64,000 bases of DNA from Ulva prolifera (GCA_023078555.1 CM041196.1:1178001-1242000), one strand, 5' to 3'. Shown: positions 1-11,510, numbered from the stretch's first letter. The notes: a model not told the origin generated them from the sequence alone. A program made the numbers and translations.

Positions 1-1018
1 CGTTCTTGAACGCTTTTGTGACGTTAGTTGGAAAGTGCGTTGCAGCTGTTCGCAGTGCTGAGCTGAGTTGGCCACCAGTCGAACTGTGGCGTAAGTGCAC
101 CGAACCATGCACGCGACATCAGTACATTCGCGGTCAGGCTGAACAGCTGTCGGCTTGCATGTCCGGGCCGAAAATTCTGCATGTGGGAGACATGCTCGCG
201 GAAGTTCTCAGCAAAGTCGGGACACCAAGGATCCCTCTCGCAGCGTGGCTATCAGCCCTGTGAGTTACTCTTGATACAGCCTCCCTCACAGTTGTAAATA
301 AACTGCATATCCATATACATCCAAATCTTGCTTCCACAAGCGTTGGCCAGCCGGGTTTAGATCTGTGGAACACCTCGCTGCTCGTGAATGGCTCCGAATT
401 GACAGCTATCCGCGCAGATGGATCTCTGGATAGCCTTCCTCCGGCTATGCTCCTTTTTGCTGGTGCTGCTGGCTGCATGGCCTGCCCGGGTGCGTTCGAT
501 TGTGTCGTCCTGCTCTTGCAACAGCGCGCGCCGCGCGTTGTGATGGCGTGCTCACAGAGGCTTTGTTCGCCTCTAGAAGATTTCAATTGTATGTATGTGC
601 GTGTGCCGTCAATGTGGAACGGTGATGCTGCTGTTTGCATGGCATGTGGTTATGTCGTTTGCCTTGCCACCGTCGGCTACCCAAAGCCATCTACTCCGAT
701 CTCGGCGGTCGGTAACTTCTCCATTATGGTGCTTGACATGTGAGCCTGATGGGGAATGTTGGCGCCGTTTGGGCGCCGACTGGCAGGTGCTGGGAAGCAT
801 TGCTTGCGGCTTCGCGCGGACAGGGCGTTGATCAATTCATGCGAAAATTTTCATGTCACACTCATATGGACAATTCGTTGCATAGTGGTAGCAATGCGCG
901 ACACTGTTAGCTGTAAATGTAGGGGGTCGCTGGAGCGCCTCATCCAGGGGGAGCGGGTATTGGTGGAGATAAAGATACAGGGCGGGCGTACGGTGAAGCC
1001 GCAGGCAGATGGGCAGGA

Positions 1019-1794
1019 TTGCGCATGCCTCCGAGCTTATTTTCATGGTCTTCGCCCTACAATGATTCCAGAGTACCTCGGCTTCCTTCAGATGCATGGC
1101 TATCTTATCTCCTGCAGCCAGACCGGCCAGACTTTGCAATAGGACCCGACAGCAGACATCACGACGTGGCTGGGCATTCTCATGATGTCTCAAGTAGTGT
1201 CGTGGCAATGATGGACCGCTTTCTTCAGTATCCACGGCTGGCCCCCAGAATATCCCCACCAGTGTGCTCCCTGCCGCAACTGTCACCTGCATATGCTACT
1301 GCTGGTTTAGTCCATTCCTCACAGCTCTTGCAAGAGTGTAGGTAAAATCATGTGGCCAAAATTCAGAAGAGCGGCTTACAGCAATCTTGCAAGCTGCAGC
1401 GGCGGGTGAGCCCCCAACGCTGGCAGTGCGCAGTGTCACGTGCGAGGCTGATGCAACAAACGAACTGGCAAAACTTGCCGACTGTCAGCAGCCAGCACGC
1501 ATTGTGATCCTCGTTGATCAGATTCTGCGATTCAATGCGGGGCAGCCATCCACCAGTGTCCTCTGGGTCATGTCTGTGGTGTGTCCTGCCTCTACCTGGC
1601 TGTCATTACCACAAACTGCAATCCTTGCTTCGTCTGCAGCGATGCTATCGAATAAAGCTTCACTCTGCACATCATGCGGTGGTTTCCTTACGCTGTGGAG
1701 TTTGAGTAATGCAAACAGCCTCGCCAGTGGTCTGGACCGGCCGGTCCTAACAGCCCACTTCTTCGCACAGATCAGACAACAGGCACATGGGTAG
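1019..1794 (+). CDS. possible upstream exons, unknown protein
   Basis: Two open stretches look mildly coding. The first (about 1060-1337) reads as a hydrophilic, His- and Ser-rich segment. The second (1382-1794) contains a hydrophobic run including ILVDQILRF and a short Cys pair. They can be joined in phase by removing 1338-1381, but that intron would be only 44 bases, shorter than any other intron modelled in the window. They lie upstream of the U-box gene on the same strand and could be its 5' exons, but the exon ends do not phase simply with the acceptor at 2200. No family is recognised. Confidence 0.25.
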
Positions 1795-2200
1795 GCATGC
1801 ATGTTCTGAACGTGTACACCTTCACATACACAGTGAGCGTTGTTGAGATATGTCACAGCGTGTCTGCCTGATTCACAGCTGCAGCCTGCCACCGTTCGCG
1901 TCATCCAGCAAACATTCGCTCGCATGGACCGTTCTGTACACTCATGACAGCAATGCCTCGCTGGGCTTCTTGTTCAACGTTTCAGGCGTGCTGCACGTCT
2001 TTTCATCGACTGCATGGACCTTGAACTTTCCATTTGTAGATGTGCTCGCAACCCACATGAATGTGCAGTTGCGACCGATCACGAGGTCTCTAGCCCGCCA
2101 AACGGCCACCCCCGGCCACCCCCGAGCATGCCATAGTACCTTGGAGTTCAAACGTTCGCTGTACCAGGCATCAGTGGACCCACAGCCGTGCCGCCTGCAG

Positions 2201-4246
2201 GTGGCAAACTCCCTCAGCACGCTCGCCGCGATGCAGACCGACCTGCCGGCGGCGCTGCTGTACAGCGAGGTCGTCGTGCGCAAGGCGGTGCGGTGGAACG
2301 TGCCGCTCAGCGCGCTCGCGCTCAAGGTCATGCGCAACGAGGTCGTCGTGCCGCTGCTGGCCGCGCCCGTCGCGCTGCCCGCCCGCGCCCGCCGCTGCCC
2401 CGCCTGGCGCGTGCACCTCCACGCCATCACCATGCTCACCTACTGGCACGGCTACGACGTGATCGTGGGGTTTGCGGCGGAGCTCGCGCGGGAGGCCGTG
2501 GTCGATGCGCTCGGCGCGCCGGCGGACTCGCCGGAGCGCCGTGAGGCTGTCGCGGCGACGACGCCGCTGTACCGTGTTGCGCATGTCGTGACCGACGTGC
2601 TCGAGTGGTGGCGGCAGCCGCAGGCGCGGGACGTGCTCGCCGCGGTGCCGGAGGCGGACCTCTGGGCGGCGTTTGTGCTGCGCGCGCAGGGGGACTCGAG
2701 CTGGGAGGCGCAGGCGTCGCCGGTGCTCGTGCGGCTCATGTCCGGGGACCTCCCGAGCCTGCGCCGGCCGACGCCGGTGGAGCTGCGGCCGGGCGACATC
2801 ACCGCGTTTGTGCACAGCTTCAAGATGACGCTGCTGCGCTACCGCTGCCTGCAGACGCCGGCGGGCGTGCCGGAGTCGGCGGTCGTGCGCGCGCTGACGA
2901 TCTCGCCGGGGTGCCCGTCGCTGCGGGGCTTCATGCGCACGGCGGAGGGCCGCGCCGCATATGTGCGGCCGCACGCCGCGGAGCCCGGCCTCACCGGGGT
3001 CATCGTGCGCGCGCTCGCACGCGCCGCGCTGTCAGTCAACATGCTGCGCGACTCGGCGCTGCTGTGGCTGGACGGCGCGGTCGCGCGGAGCTCCGTTGCG
3101 TGGGGGTCCATTGTGCAGCCGTCGCTCGCCGTGCCGCCGCCGCACCCACAGACGCTGTTCGAGTGGATGGCGTCGACGGACCCGTGGACCGTGTTCGGGA
3201 CGTCCGTCGCGGCGCTGCTGGCCGTGCTGCGCGTCGTGGTGCGCCTGACGTCGGCGTTCTCGACCGCCGCGACCCTCTCCGCCACCCCGTCCCCATCGAC
3301 TCCAGCGCCGGCAGTGACCGCTGCTCCGGAGGCCCCACCGGCGCAGGCGAGCACCACCCGGAAGTCCTCCAAGCGCGGCGCAAAGGGGCGGCACAAGGCC
3401 GCGCGTGCCGTGAAGGCCGCCCCGGTGGCAGCCCGTGCAACCGACCCGAAGCCGGCCGCGGCGTCGGAGCCGGCGCCGCGGGCACCGGACCCGCCCCCGC
3501 CCCCGCCCGCCCCATGCCCGTCCGTCTTTGACCCCATTGCACAGCGCTTCCGCACCCCTGGCGGCAGTTCCGGTATGCACCTGCAGCGGGAGCTGCTGCC
3601 GCTCGCCGATGTTCCCGTCACGGCGTCCGCGGTCTCGCACCTCCGCACCGCGATGCTCCCGGCACGGCTCGGCGACCTCCGCCCTCCTCTCGCCGCCGCC
3701 GTCTGCGCCGCGCTGCCCAGCCTCCTCTACATGCCGCCCGCTGCGCTCGTTCGCTGTGCTGCACACGATGCGAAGGCCGCATCTCAGCCGCCGTCCCCCA
3801 CCGTCAAGACCGACGCGGACGCGAAGCTTTGTGCCTCTGACAGCCCGTGCGCCGGGGGGGAGTACATCCCGAGCAGCGGCGGCGTGCCGTGCGCTCACGA
3901 GCCTCCGACGACCGTCGCTCTGCTGGACCGGGTAGGGGGGGTGCAGGCGGGGGAGGAGGGGGCCGCGCTGTCGTGCGACCTGAGTGCGAAGCTGCAGGTT
4001 TACCGAAAGGAGGAGTGCGGCCATGTTCCTGAGCTGTTCCTCTGCCCAATTAGCCGCGAGGTTATGGAGAACCCTGTGCTTGCGAGCGATGGGCATGTAT
4101 ATGAGCGTGCACAGATCGAGGCGTGGCTACATGCGCACCAGACGTCGCCTATGACCAACATGGCCATGCGGCCCGAGGTGGCGCCGGTGCTGTCACTGCG
4201 CAGTGAGATCCAGGCGTTCAAGCAGCGTTTCCCACACATCGTCTGA
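2201..4246 (+). CDS. U-box domain E3 ubiquitin ligase
   Basis: The C-terminal 70 or so residues form a U-box: ELFLCPISREVMENPV, then a DGHVYER segment, then W and SPMTN, the usual fold that recruits E2 enzymes without zinc. The reading frame is open from 1850, but composition jumps to high G+C near 2200, just after a good acceptor (CTGCAG at 2195-2200). I therefore start the supported coding part at 2201; the first in-frame ATG there is 2231. The N-terminal about 330 residues are Ala/Leu/Val-rich and helical with no recognised fold. A Pro/Ala/Lys-rich low-complexity linker follows (about 3280-3530). The stop is TGA 4244-4246. The family role, substrate ubiquitylation, is inferred from the U-box alone; the substrate is unknown. 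Upstream exons may be missing. Confidence 0.8.
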   Translation: MANSLSTLAAMQTDLPAALLYSEVVVRKAVRWNVPLSALALKVMRNEVVVPLLAAPVALPARARRCPAWRVHLHAITMLTYWHGYDVIVGFAAELAREAVVDALGAPADSPERREAVAATTPLYRVAHVVTDVLEWWRQPQARDVLAAVPEADLWAAFVLRAQGDSSWEAQASPVLVRLMSGDLPSLRRPTPVELRPGDITAFVHSFKMTLLRYRCLQTPAGVPESAVVRALTISPGCPSLRGFMRTAEGRAAYVRPHAAEPGLTGVIVRALARAALSVNMLRDSALLWLDGAVARSSVAWGSIVQPSLAVPPPHPQTLFEWMASTDPWTVFGTSVAALLAVLRVVVRLTSAFSTAATLSATPSPSTPAPAVTAAPEAPPAQASTTRKSSKRGAKGRHKAARAVKAAPVAARATDPKPAAASEPAPRAPDPPPPPPAPCPSVFDPIAQRFRTPGGSSGMHLQRELLPLADVPVTASAVSHLRTAMLPARLGDLRPPLAAAVCAALPSLLYMPPAALVRCAAHDAKAASQPPSPTVKTDADAKLCASDSPCAGGEYIPSSGGVPCAHEPPTTVALLDRVGGVQAGEEGAALSCDLSAKLQVYRKEECGHVPELFLCPISREVMENPVLASDGHVYERAQIEAWLHAHQTSPMTNMAMRPEVAPVLSLRSEIQAFKQRFPHIV

Positions 4247-4410
4247 CGTGTGGGGCTGCCTGTTCAAGTTTCTACATTTATGTTTTGATTGCAGAACCGT
4301 GCGCAACTCGAAACGTAGCTAAGAGTGTGCATTCGGACATGCCGTGTCATGCAGTTTCTGATGCAGTTGCTTGTAATTCATTCTGTCGATCACTTTGATT
4401 ACAGTCATCA

Positions 4411-5168
4411 TCACGATGAGGTTGCTACGTTTTTGCGGATGGCCCCGGCCATTGTGTTCATGATTATCGGCACATCCACTGTGGTCTCGAGTAGCATCTC
4501 GAGACGTTTCTTGCTGTCTCCAGGAGGGACGCGGCCATCGGGGAATGGATCCTCGCCTGCTTTGAATCTTGCAAAGAAGACCGAGTCCTGGACGGCACAG
4601 TACAGATGTCATGGAATGTCAGTATTGCATATGTACGGCTCGGCATCTACCAGAACATACCTCACCCACATCTTCTACTTCACACTGGATCTTTCCGATG
4701 ATGCTGATTCTGCCGCTGATCACCCGAAGGAATGATATGCTGAAGCCCGCGGGTAGCTTGTCAGCTTGCAAGGGAAGCGCAAATGGCATGTTCTGGCCAC
4801 TGGATGTCAACGTTGCTGCCCATTGATACATACCACCTACAAATGCATCTCTAGACACGCCCCTGCACGGCCGTGCATCTTTGGCGACAGCGCGGGCAAA
4901 TGCGTGAACTGATGGATGCGAGACTCGCGTCCACGGTTGAACACGCATCTTCCGCATGCCCCTCGTGAGAGCGACACCAAAACGACACCGTAGCTGGTAT
5001 GTATTCGCACGTTGGAAGCTTCGCGGTTCCGAGTTGAATGCTGTCGCTCTGATCGATCAGCGCAGATGCTGCACTGCAAGAGACATTCCGGCATGGTCGC
5101 ACGGAAACATGCGGGCGACAAGGTAAGCACGGCTGAATTCGCCTGTGTGTCTTCAATGTATGAGCCAT
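4411..5168 (-). CDS. DUF7148-like conserved (probably plastid) protein
   Basis: Four exons on the minus strand (5131-5168, 5011-5073, 4661-4850, 4411-4587) join in phase to 155 residues. Key segments are IQLGTAKLP, then MYQWAATLTSSGQN, LPLQADKLPAGFSISFLRV, and a C-terminal block DSVFFARF... ending DVPIIMNTMAGAIRK. This order (GTxKLP, YQWAxxL, PLxxDK, then a terminal MxxAIR) matches what I recall of DUF7148, an uncharacterised family in plants and algae often predicted to be plastid-targeted. The first exon, starting at ATG 5168, is the least certain: a longer transit peptide could start further upstream. It ends tail-to-tail with the U-box gene and is divergent from BUD31, sharing about 370 bases of 5' flank. 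Confidence 0.68.
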
Positions 5169-5534
5169 TGCGGGACCGATAGCGAGGGCAATACGACCAA
5201 CGGTTGCGTTGCAAACAGAATATGGAAGTACACTGCCCGGCGAAGCTAGTCGGCTGATTCTTACCGCCCAGGAGATATTTCGTGTCCACATAGCTGAAGT
5301 CTTGTGGTTTAGTGTGGTCCATCCAGCCTTTCGCAGGAAGCCAGCCCAGCCATGCCCCTGCGGCATGGCCACAGGTGATGTAGAGCACTTCCGCCTCGCC
5401 TGGGTGTGCAGAGAGCAGCAGTGCCCCGCTTGTTGGAATGCCAGAATATTCGCTGCAAACTCTTCAATCAGGTATCAGTAGGCTGCTGGTTCGTGGGCAA
5501 TACGTTCGGTTGTTTTGACGGCAGAAGGCTCACA

Positions 5535-6327
5535 ATGTCCGGAGTTCGTCGCAGGCTTAAAGGCAAGAAAGCCCCGAAGGGATGGCTGCAGATGGAAGAG
5601 GCGATAGAGGATTTCGAACAGCAAATGAAGGAAGCCGTGAACGAAGATCATTTGGGGAAGCGAAAGTGTCAAGTGACATGGAAAGTCCATCGGATACACT
5701 GGGAGAAGAATCGATTCATATACGACCTCATGTATGTAAGAAAGGCAATAACAAAAGAACTGGTGCGCGTACATCCCAGCACGCTGCTGTGATCAGGCCG
5801 GTGTGCCCCGTCCGTGACGTCTATCCATTTGCAGTTCGACTGGCTAACCAAGGAAAAAATAGCAGATGCAGCGCTCATAGCTAAATGGCGAAAACCAGGA
5901 TATGAATTTTTGTGTTCCATGCTTGCAATACAAAAGAATGGACACAATTTTGGGACAACTTCACATTGCCGTGTGCCACTGAAGAACCGAGCTTCTGCAC
6001 AACGAGTCACTCCGGATGTAAACACAGGATGTGTCAGCTGTGCATCATGTACGCCCTAGCTTTTTGTAAAATGATTCCTCAGCACAGATTTTTCCTGGGT
6101 TCAATCACCCACCGGTTGCTTGTTCAGGTGACAGCCGTTTTGGTGGGCCCATCTGGTGGAATACACCTCTGAAAGATGAAGACGATGAGGCTGCCGAGGA
6201 AGAGCATCGGACACAATGGGAACAGGACGGGGAAGCAGCTGCGAAGCGCAGTCGTCCACAAGAAGATGATGACGACGAGTTGCCGGAGGATGTCCAGGCA
6301 CGATTGAAGGCTTTGCGTGGCGAGTAA
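5535..6327 (+). CDS. BUD31: BUD31/G10 pre-mRNA splicing factor
   Basis: Exon 1 (5535-5768) gives a Lys-rich start and the hallmark GKRK...RIHWEKNRFIYDL...RKAITKELV. Exon 2 (from 5835) gives ALIAKWRKPGYEFLC and NFGTTSHCRVP, as in BUD31, a component of the activated spliceosome. Two ends are possible. Reading on gives TAG-type termination at 6059. Using the donor GTACGC at 6049 and the acceptor TTCAG before 6129 completes a TGT codon and adds an acidic tail (DEDDEAAEEEHR..., DDDDELPED) ending at TAA 6325-6327. The second is preferred because the junction regenerates Cys and the tail frame is open. Several conserved zinc-cluster Cys are replaced (see findings). It is head-to-head with the DUF7148-like gene. 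Confidence 0.82.
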
Positions 6328-7339
6328 GCCGTTACTGCGAGAAGTAACGGGCGACACGTTCGTCAGATGCCTTTGCTTTGATATGATCCCGAAACATTTG
6401 GAGAGCGTGTGCCCCCAAAATGCAAAACATCTGTAGACGCGAGATCGCCAGAGCGTCATACCAGACAGGCAGCAGTGTCATGCGCCATGATCACACGTTT
6501 GTTAGATTCATGTATGCCCAACGCGGAACAAGTCCTCTGTAGCCGATCTGACTGTGGTAGAGCGTCTTGGCAGGGGCACTCTCATGGTCGTTGGCAAAGC
6601 TGACCATGCTTCGAAACCTGAGATCTCAAGTCTCGTGTCCGCCAGAAAATGAGAGGAAAGTCCGAATAAATAGCTCATAGTCCCTTCGTGTAATGCAAAC
6701 ACAGCACGACCACACGCGGTGGCACCCACGTCAGAAGTCCCTGCAGCTGGGCTTGTTTACAATGAGCACTGTGTGATCGTGGAAGGTGGCTCATCTTCAT
6801 GTTTTGCGGTACGATCAAGTTCAGCCGAGAGCGAGGGAGTTTTCTTTGTTGTTGTGCCCCTAGTGAGCCTTCCACGTGTGGATCGCCATTGAAGCCAAGA
6901 TACTGGCGGGCCGGGCCTGGGCAGCGTGTTCTGGGCACTCAAACCCCATCATCAACAAGTGGAAGAGCGAATCAGAGTGCGAACGGATACAAAAGCTCGA
7001 AGTGTTACCCCATCCGCAATCAGACAGCGGATGGCTCCTTCAGGGAAGACCTGTCAGCCTGTGTGGCTGTCTCGATGATCCGATGGATGGTGGAGTAAAC
7101 CGAGATCAGGGCTAATGAACAACCATACTCACCACTTTGGCATCTAAAAGCCACACCACTTCAGGCCTTGGGGACTTACTCACACAGGTACATGTGAGCA
7201 GGATGTATGGCCGCACTGTTGCACGGAGCCTGACAATGCTAGACTGATGAAGCAGACAACACGTTTCGTCTGATAATTCGTCTGCTAAACGAATAACTTA
7301 TGTATGTTGTTGTCTGTGGGATCAAGTTCCGCCATGGGC
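6328..7339. other. spacer, no supported gene
   Basis: I see no supported gene here. A stretch near 6870-7110 (+) is open in two frames after a plausible acceptor (CCCCTAG at about 6861), but neither translation resembles a known family and codon use is not biased. The spacer separates the 3' end of BUD31 from the 3' end of the minus-strand unknown at 7340. Confidence 0.4.
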
Positions 7340-7879
7340 TCATTCACTCTTGCTCCCAGAGTCGCTCCACAGCTCCTCCACGAGCTGCTCCCAGACCGCG
7401 TTGACTGAGCCTGAACGTGGACCAGCTGCGACGTGAACGTATTGTGCAATTCTCGCTTGCCACTGTGCAGGCTGCTTCCACTGTGCATCCTGTGCGAGTG
7501 TGCCAGTCGGTGCTAGTTCTGCCAGCGTGTTCGCTGCTCTCATGAGATCGACTCGTACACCCTCTAGAGCCTGACTAAGCCGCCAGTCCATTTCTGAGTC
7601 TATATTTTCTGATTGACGCGGCGGCAGTGTAGCTGATTCTTCGCGCTCTCGCAGACGCGTGTGAAACGCACGATTCGCATGTCTAGCATGCAGACCTCGC
7701 CCGCTCACTGAGCACAGCTCTGCACAGCGAGGCCCCAAAACCACGCCAAGATGCACACGCGTCGCTAAATATTGCCTACGAATAAGATGATGCTGCACGA
7801 TGTTCCAGCAACAGCTCGGCGACTGCCCGAACTGGATGCCTACTGGGCAGAGGACAGGACAGCTACGGCGTGAGCGCAA
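7340..7879 (-). CDS. unknown protein, C-terminal part
   Basis: An open frame of up to 179 residues on the minus strand ends in a hydrophilic helical segment: RLREREESATLPPRQSEN, then MDWRLSQALEGVRVDLMRAANTLAELAP, then WEQLVEELWSDSGS. The regular helical pattern and continuous openness suggest a real 3' exon. The upstream end is unclear: the N-terminal part is probably intron read-through before an acceptor, and a Cys-rich frame at 7840-8181 might hold an earlier exon. I do not recognise the family. Confidence 0.4.
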   Translation of the reverse strand: MRSRRSCPVLCPVGIQFGQSPSCCWNIVQHHLIRRQYLATRVHLGVVLGPRCAELCSVSGRGLHARHANRAFHTRLREREESATLPPRQSENIDSEMDWRLSQALEGVRVDLMRAANTLAELAPTGTLAQDAQWKQPAQWQARIAQYVHVAAGPRSGSVNAVWEQLVEELWSDSGSKSE

Positions 7880-8571
7880 GGTAGATGCGTAACCTGAAAG
7901 CGAAACTTACGATTTCTACAAGTTTGCCCATCCTCGACCCCCGTGTGGATGTCCACACACGCCTCGTGCCGTCCCGAGCTCGCACAGCATGCTGCAGTGG
8001 AGGTTGCGATCGCCCAAGTGTCCACCGGGGCGCAGCCATGCTCGCTACCCCGACGACCACGGCCCTGACCGGAATATGCATTGCTACAGGCACTGCAGGG
8101 CCAACACATTTTGCATATATACCCAGCTCCTTGACAGTCTACATTATCATCTCCACTCACCAGCAAGTCACATCTTTGCAAGCCCAGCCATCTCGAGCTA
8201 GAGCTGTATTCCCTCTAATCTCCGCAGGTTCCCATTGAAGCCACAGCCTCACAGGTCCACAACAGTACGTGCCCACCCTGGCCTTTGCTGCCCCTTTCTA
8301 CATGATGTTTGTATAAGTTTCAGCCCCATCAACGACATAGCCTCGGGCTGTGACTCTCGCGTGCTGTGCCTCTGCAGTCGCTGCATGCAGTTTGTCGCGC
8401 CAGCTCTTAAGAGCTCAATTGATCATCGTCGACGTCTGCAGCCCTGATTAGGTTTGAGATTCAGTTCCTGAAGAGACCCGAAGCATCATAATTAGCACCC
8501 CGTGCAGGCTCGCCAACATCCACAAAGGAATTCCTGACTTCCACATCAGCAACGTCCCCAAGCAGCAGAAG

Positions 8572-10269
8572 ATGAGCATCCTCGCAGTTCTCGCCCTGGC
8601 GGTGACCCTGGTGGCCACACCCTCCACAGTCCAGTCACGCCCCCTGGCTCTGGTACCCAGCGAGCATGCTCTGCAGCGAGGCACACGCCCCCTTGGCGCC
8701 GGCCGGCAGCTGCGCATGAGTGAGACCCCACCCCTCTATGCAGCCTGTCACGTGCACTGCTTGTTTCCATGCATATGGACTGCAGTTCACCTCATACAAG
8801 TGGAATTCTAGAGCAGCGACGTTGACTCGAGTTTTGGACTCACTGGCCGTGTCATCATCGTCAACTGTCAGCTTAATACACGGGACCGGGCTCATATGCG
8901 TGCGTTCTTGCAATCGCCAGGAGTGACCTTGCCAACCTAAGCCCGCGGGCCGTGCAGGCAACTCCAACAACGACGGCAATGAGGGCAATGAGGGCAACGA
9001 GGGCAACGAGGGCAACGAAGGCAATGAGGGCAATGAGGGCGACGAGGGCGGGTGCGCTTCACAGACCCTGCTTCCGCATCATCCCCCCTGCTGGAGAGCT
9101 GCCGCCTTGCAGCAACCTAATCATGACTGGTACCAGTGGTTCATGAGCACTGGTGCCAGTGGAGCCTCGGCCTAGATACTGGTGGCCTGCAGTGAGTGTC
9201 GACATGAACTCAGGTGGGGCCTGATACCTGCTACAGATGCTACACATACGATTGTATACAATCTGAGACACCTCGCTGGTGCACCACCACGGCAGCCAGT
9301 GTGCACATGCCCATGCACATGCATGTGGCCCGCCTTGCTGCCTTTGTCCTTGTAACACATGCACATGCACATGCACATGCATGTGGCCCGCCTTGCTGCC
9401 TTTGTCCTTGTAACACATGCACATGCACATGCATACAAAAGGCTACTCCACTGTGCTGATGACAGAGCCCCCCATGCAGGCCCCCCCGGCTGCCGAGCCG
9501 CCGCGGCGGCAAGTTCCAGGTGTGCGTGCGCGGCGAGAAGCAGCGCTTCGGCAGCGTGCTGGGCGTGCGCAAGCCCGAGGGCATCACGGTGACCGCCGAC
9601 GGCGCCTGCACCTTCTCGGAGTACGCCGGCGGCTTCGACGGCTACTGGAGCGTGGACGCCGGGGACGGCCACGAGGACGGCCTCGCCCTCGCCGCGAAAC
9701 TCGTGCGCCGCCCTCCCCCCGCCCTGCCCATATGCATGCATGCTGTGCCCACGTGGGCCTACTGCAGCTGCAGAATTCATAGGTTATGGACGTGTTTTGT
9801 TAGCTGCGTACTCGCGGCTCTGAGACGCGCCCTCTGCCTACACATCAACCAACCGCCTGTGGCCTCCCGAGCGACCTCTTGTGTGTCCTGATGGGGTCGC
9901 GCGCTGGCTTGTAAGAGAACCTTTCGCTGAATGGTATGCCCAAAACCGAGGCGGAGGAGGACCGGCCCAACTCGGCCTCTCCGGCGGGGTCACTATCATT
10001 GCGAGAGGTGCCCGGCGGCGGAGTGGCTGAGGTGTGCTGTGCTGCAGATGCTGGGCGACACGGGCGCCCGCGTCGGCGAGGCCGCCGGCCGCCGCAACCC
10101 CCGAAACGCGTTTGTGAACGAGTTCCTGCTTGCGGTGCGCGACCGCGCCGACCCCCGCAACCTCGACTTCCCGGAGCACGCCGAGCTCGCCGACGGCGGC
10201 GAGCGCGTCAAGAACATCGCCAAGGCCTCCCGCGCCTGCACCGCCCTCATCGAGGTCCACCGCTGCTAG
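8572..10269 (+). CDS. secreted protein with Gly-Asn-Glu repeats
   Basis: Four exons (8572-8719, 8958-9051, 9480-9702, 10048-10269) join with phases 1, 2 and 0 to 228 residues. Exon 1 encodes a clear signal peptide (MSILAVLALAVTLVATPSTVQS). Exon 2 is almost wholly a run of Asn-Glu-Gly triplets ending in Asp-Glu-Gly. Exon 3 carries a compact domain with FQVCVRGEKQRFGSVLGV and DGYWSVDAGDGHEDGL. Exon 4 carries an Arg/Ala-rich domain ending CTALIEVHRC. Cys are few and paired across exons 3 and 4, compatible with disulfides. No family is recognised. The same triplet repeat, far longer, occurs in the protein at 20.4-21.9 kb, suggesting both are extracellular or cell-wall components; that link is inference. 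Confidence 0.7.
9315..9434. repeat. 58-bp tandem duplication in an intron
   Basis: A unit beginning CATGTGGCCCGCCTTG occurs at 9322 and again at 9380, exactly 58 bases later, flanked by runs of CACATG. It lies within intron 2 of the secreted-repeat-protein gene. The two copies appear identical over the unit, so the duplication is recent. Confidence 0.85.
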
Positions 10270-11477
10270 CCACCTCTGATGAACTGACGATATATCGCCA
10301 GTTGCAATGCCGAGGCGCAAGCACCTGGCATACGCTGGGTGCCTTATGCAGTCGAATGATCGTGTTGCAGCTGGCTGATGATGGTTCCCCCGGTTCCCTT
10401 GAATTGATGAAGACTGCCCTTTTCAATGGCATGCATGGCGGTCTTGGTGCGGTGCGGCGACAGCTTCCAAGCCATACGCATGCGACGGCCGCACGTGCTC
10501 TGTACAGAGGGGTACCCCTCAACGTTGATTGCGCGTGGCTGGAGGTGGCCTCTAGGGCCGGTGCTGATGAAGGGGAATATATGATCGCGCGGGGATTGAT
10601 GTGTGCATGCATGCGTACGGCGGGCACCCGTGACGTGATGGGTAATTTCTCGGGGCTGCTGTGCCCGTGACGGCTTCGTCGATGAAGCTCTAGGCATGGC
10701 AGCTCACATGGTGATGAGACCGATTTCGACATGCTGACATGCATGATGATATGACAGCCGTCCTTGCTGCGGACGCCTTTGCGATGGTGCTGATGCCAGT
10801 GTTTAGCCTTCTGGCAGGCGAGTGGAGCAGTTTCCACCAGACTTGATAAGTGGCCTTTTCTTTCAGTGCTTTCAGCCCTAGATGTACGTTCTGCTTCTTG
10901 GGCGGTCACAGCCGCGGTCATGTAAGCAGGACAATTACAAACACGTTTCCATGGCCTGCACGCCGCTGAGGTCTTGGCCGAATGTTAAGGTGTACATCTC
11001 AAGCATGAGCATATCCAAGCAGTTTAAAGGGGCAAATCAATGGTTCACACAGGAGCTATGCAACTGTGTCCCTTGCCCCATCATATCACATGCAGTCGTC
11101 CACACATTCCACCAGCCTGGCACAACACTTCTACGCGGATTCTGAATCCACTCCTCTAAGTAGTTTTCCTTGCGCACACATCACACAACCGCAAAGCAAG
11201 TCCGCCCTGCGTCCGTTCGATGTCAACGGCACGCAGCCTGGGCAGTCCACACCTCCTATTCCAGCAAACTCAAACTCTGATAGCCTTGCAAACATCTCCA
11301 TGCAGCCTCACCAGCAAACCAGCCTTAACAAACCACCCCCGAACAACCCCACACGCGGCCGCTGCTTCGACCACCGGCATCCATAAATGCAGCCCAGGAA
11401 CTACGCGGCCATGCTGCAGGGTATGAGATACATACACATAACACTGGCCCATGCACGTCACTAGGCTAGCCCTACAG
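10270..11477. other. spacer, no supported gene
   Basis: Low-bias sequence between the plus-strand secreted-protein gene and the 3' flank of the minus-strand oligopeptidase. A long minus-strand frame (10247-10921) and a Ser/Pro-rich plus frame (11066-11386) are open, but neither shows family motifs or the G/C-ending codon bias of nearby exons. Confidence 0.4.

Positions 11478-11509
<32 letters not shown>
11478..11509. repeat. poly(C) homopolymer, 32 bases
   Basis: An uninterrupted run of C on the plus strand. It lies about 450 bases beyond the stop codon of the minus-strand oligopeptidase gene, so it reads as poly(G) in that gene's sense direction. Confidence 0.9.

Positions 11510-11510
<1 letters not shown>

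Noticed and set aside
1-640. Open frames on both strands at the left edge (85 aa plus, 168 aa minus)
   Set aside because: Neither has codon bias or motifs, and splice sites do not link them to a recognisable gene.
3032-4096. 354-residue Arg-rich minus-strand frame
   Set aside because: Antisense shadow of the U-box exon; its composition reflects G+C-rich third positions.
10247-10921. 224-residue minus-strand open frame
   Set aside because: It overlaps the last exon of the secreted-protein gene, has no codon bias and no motif.
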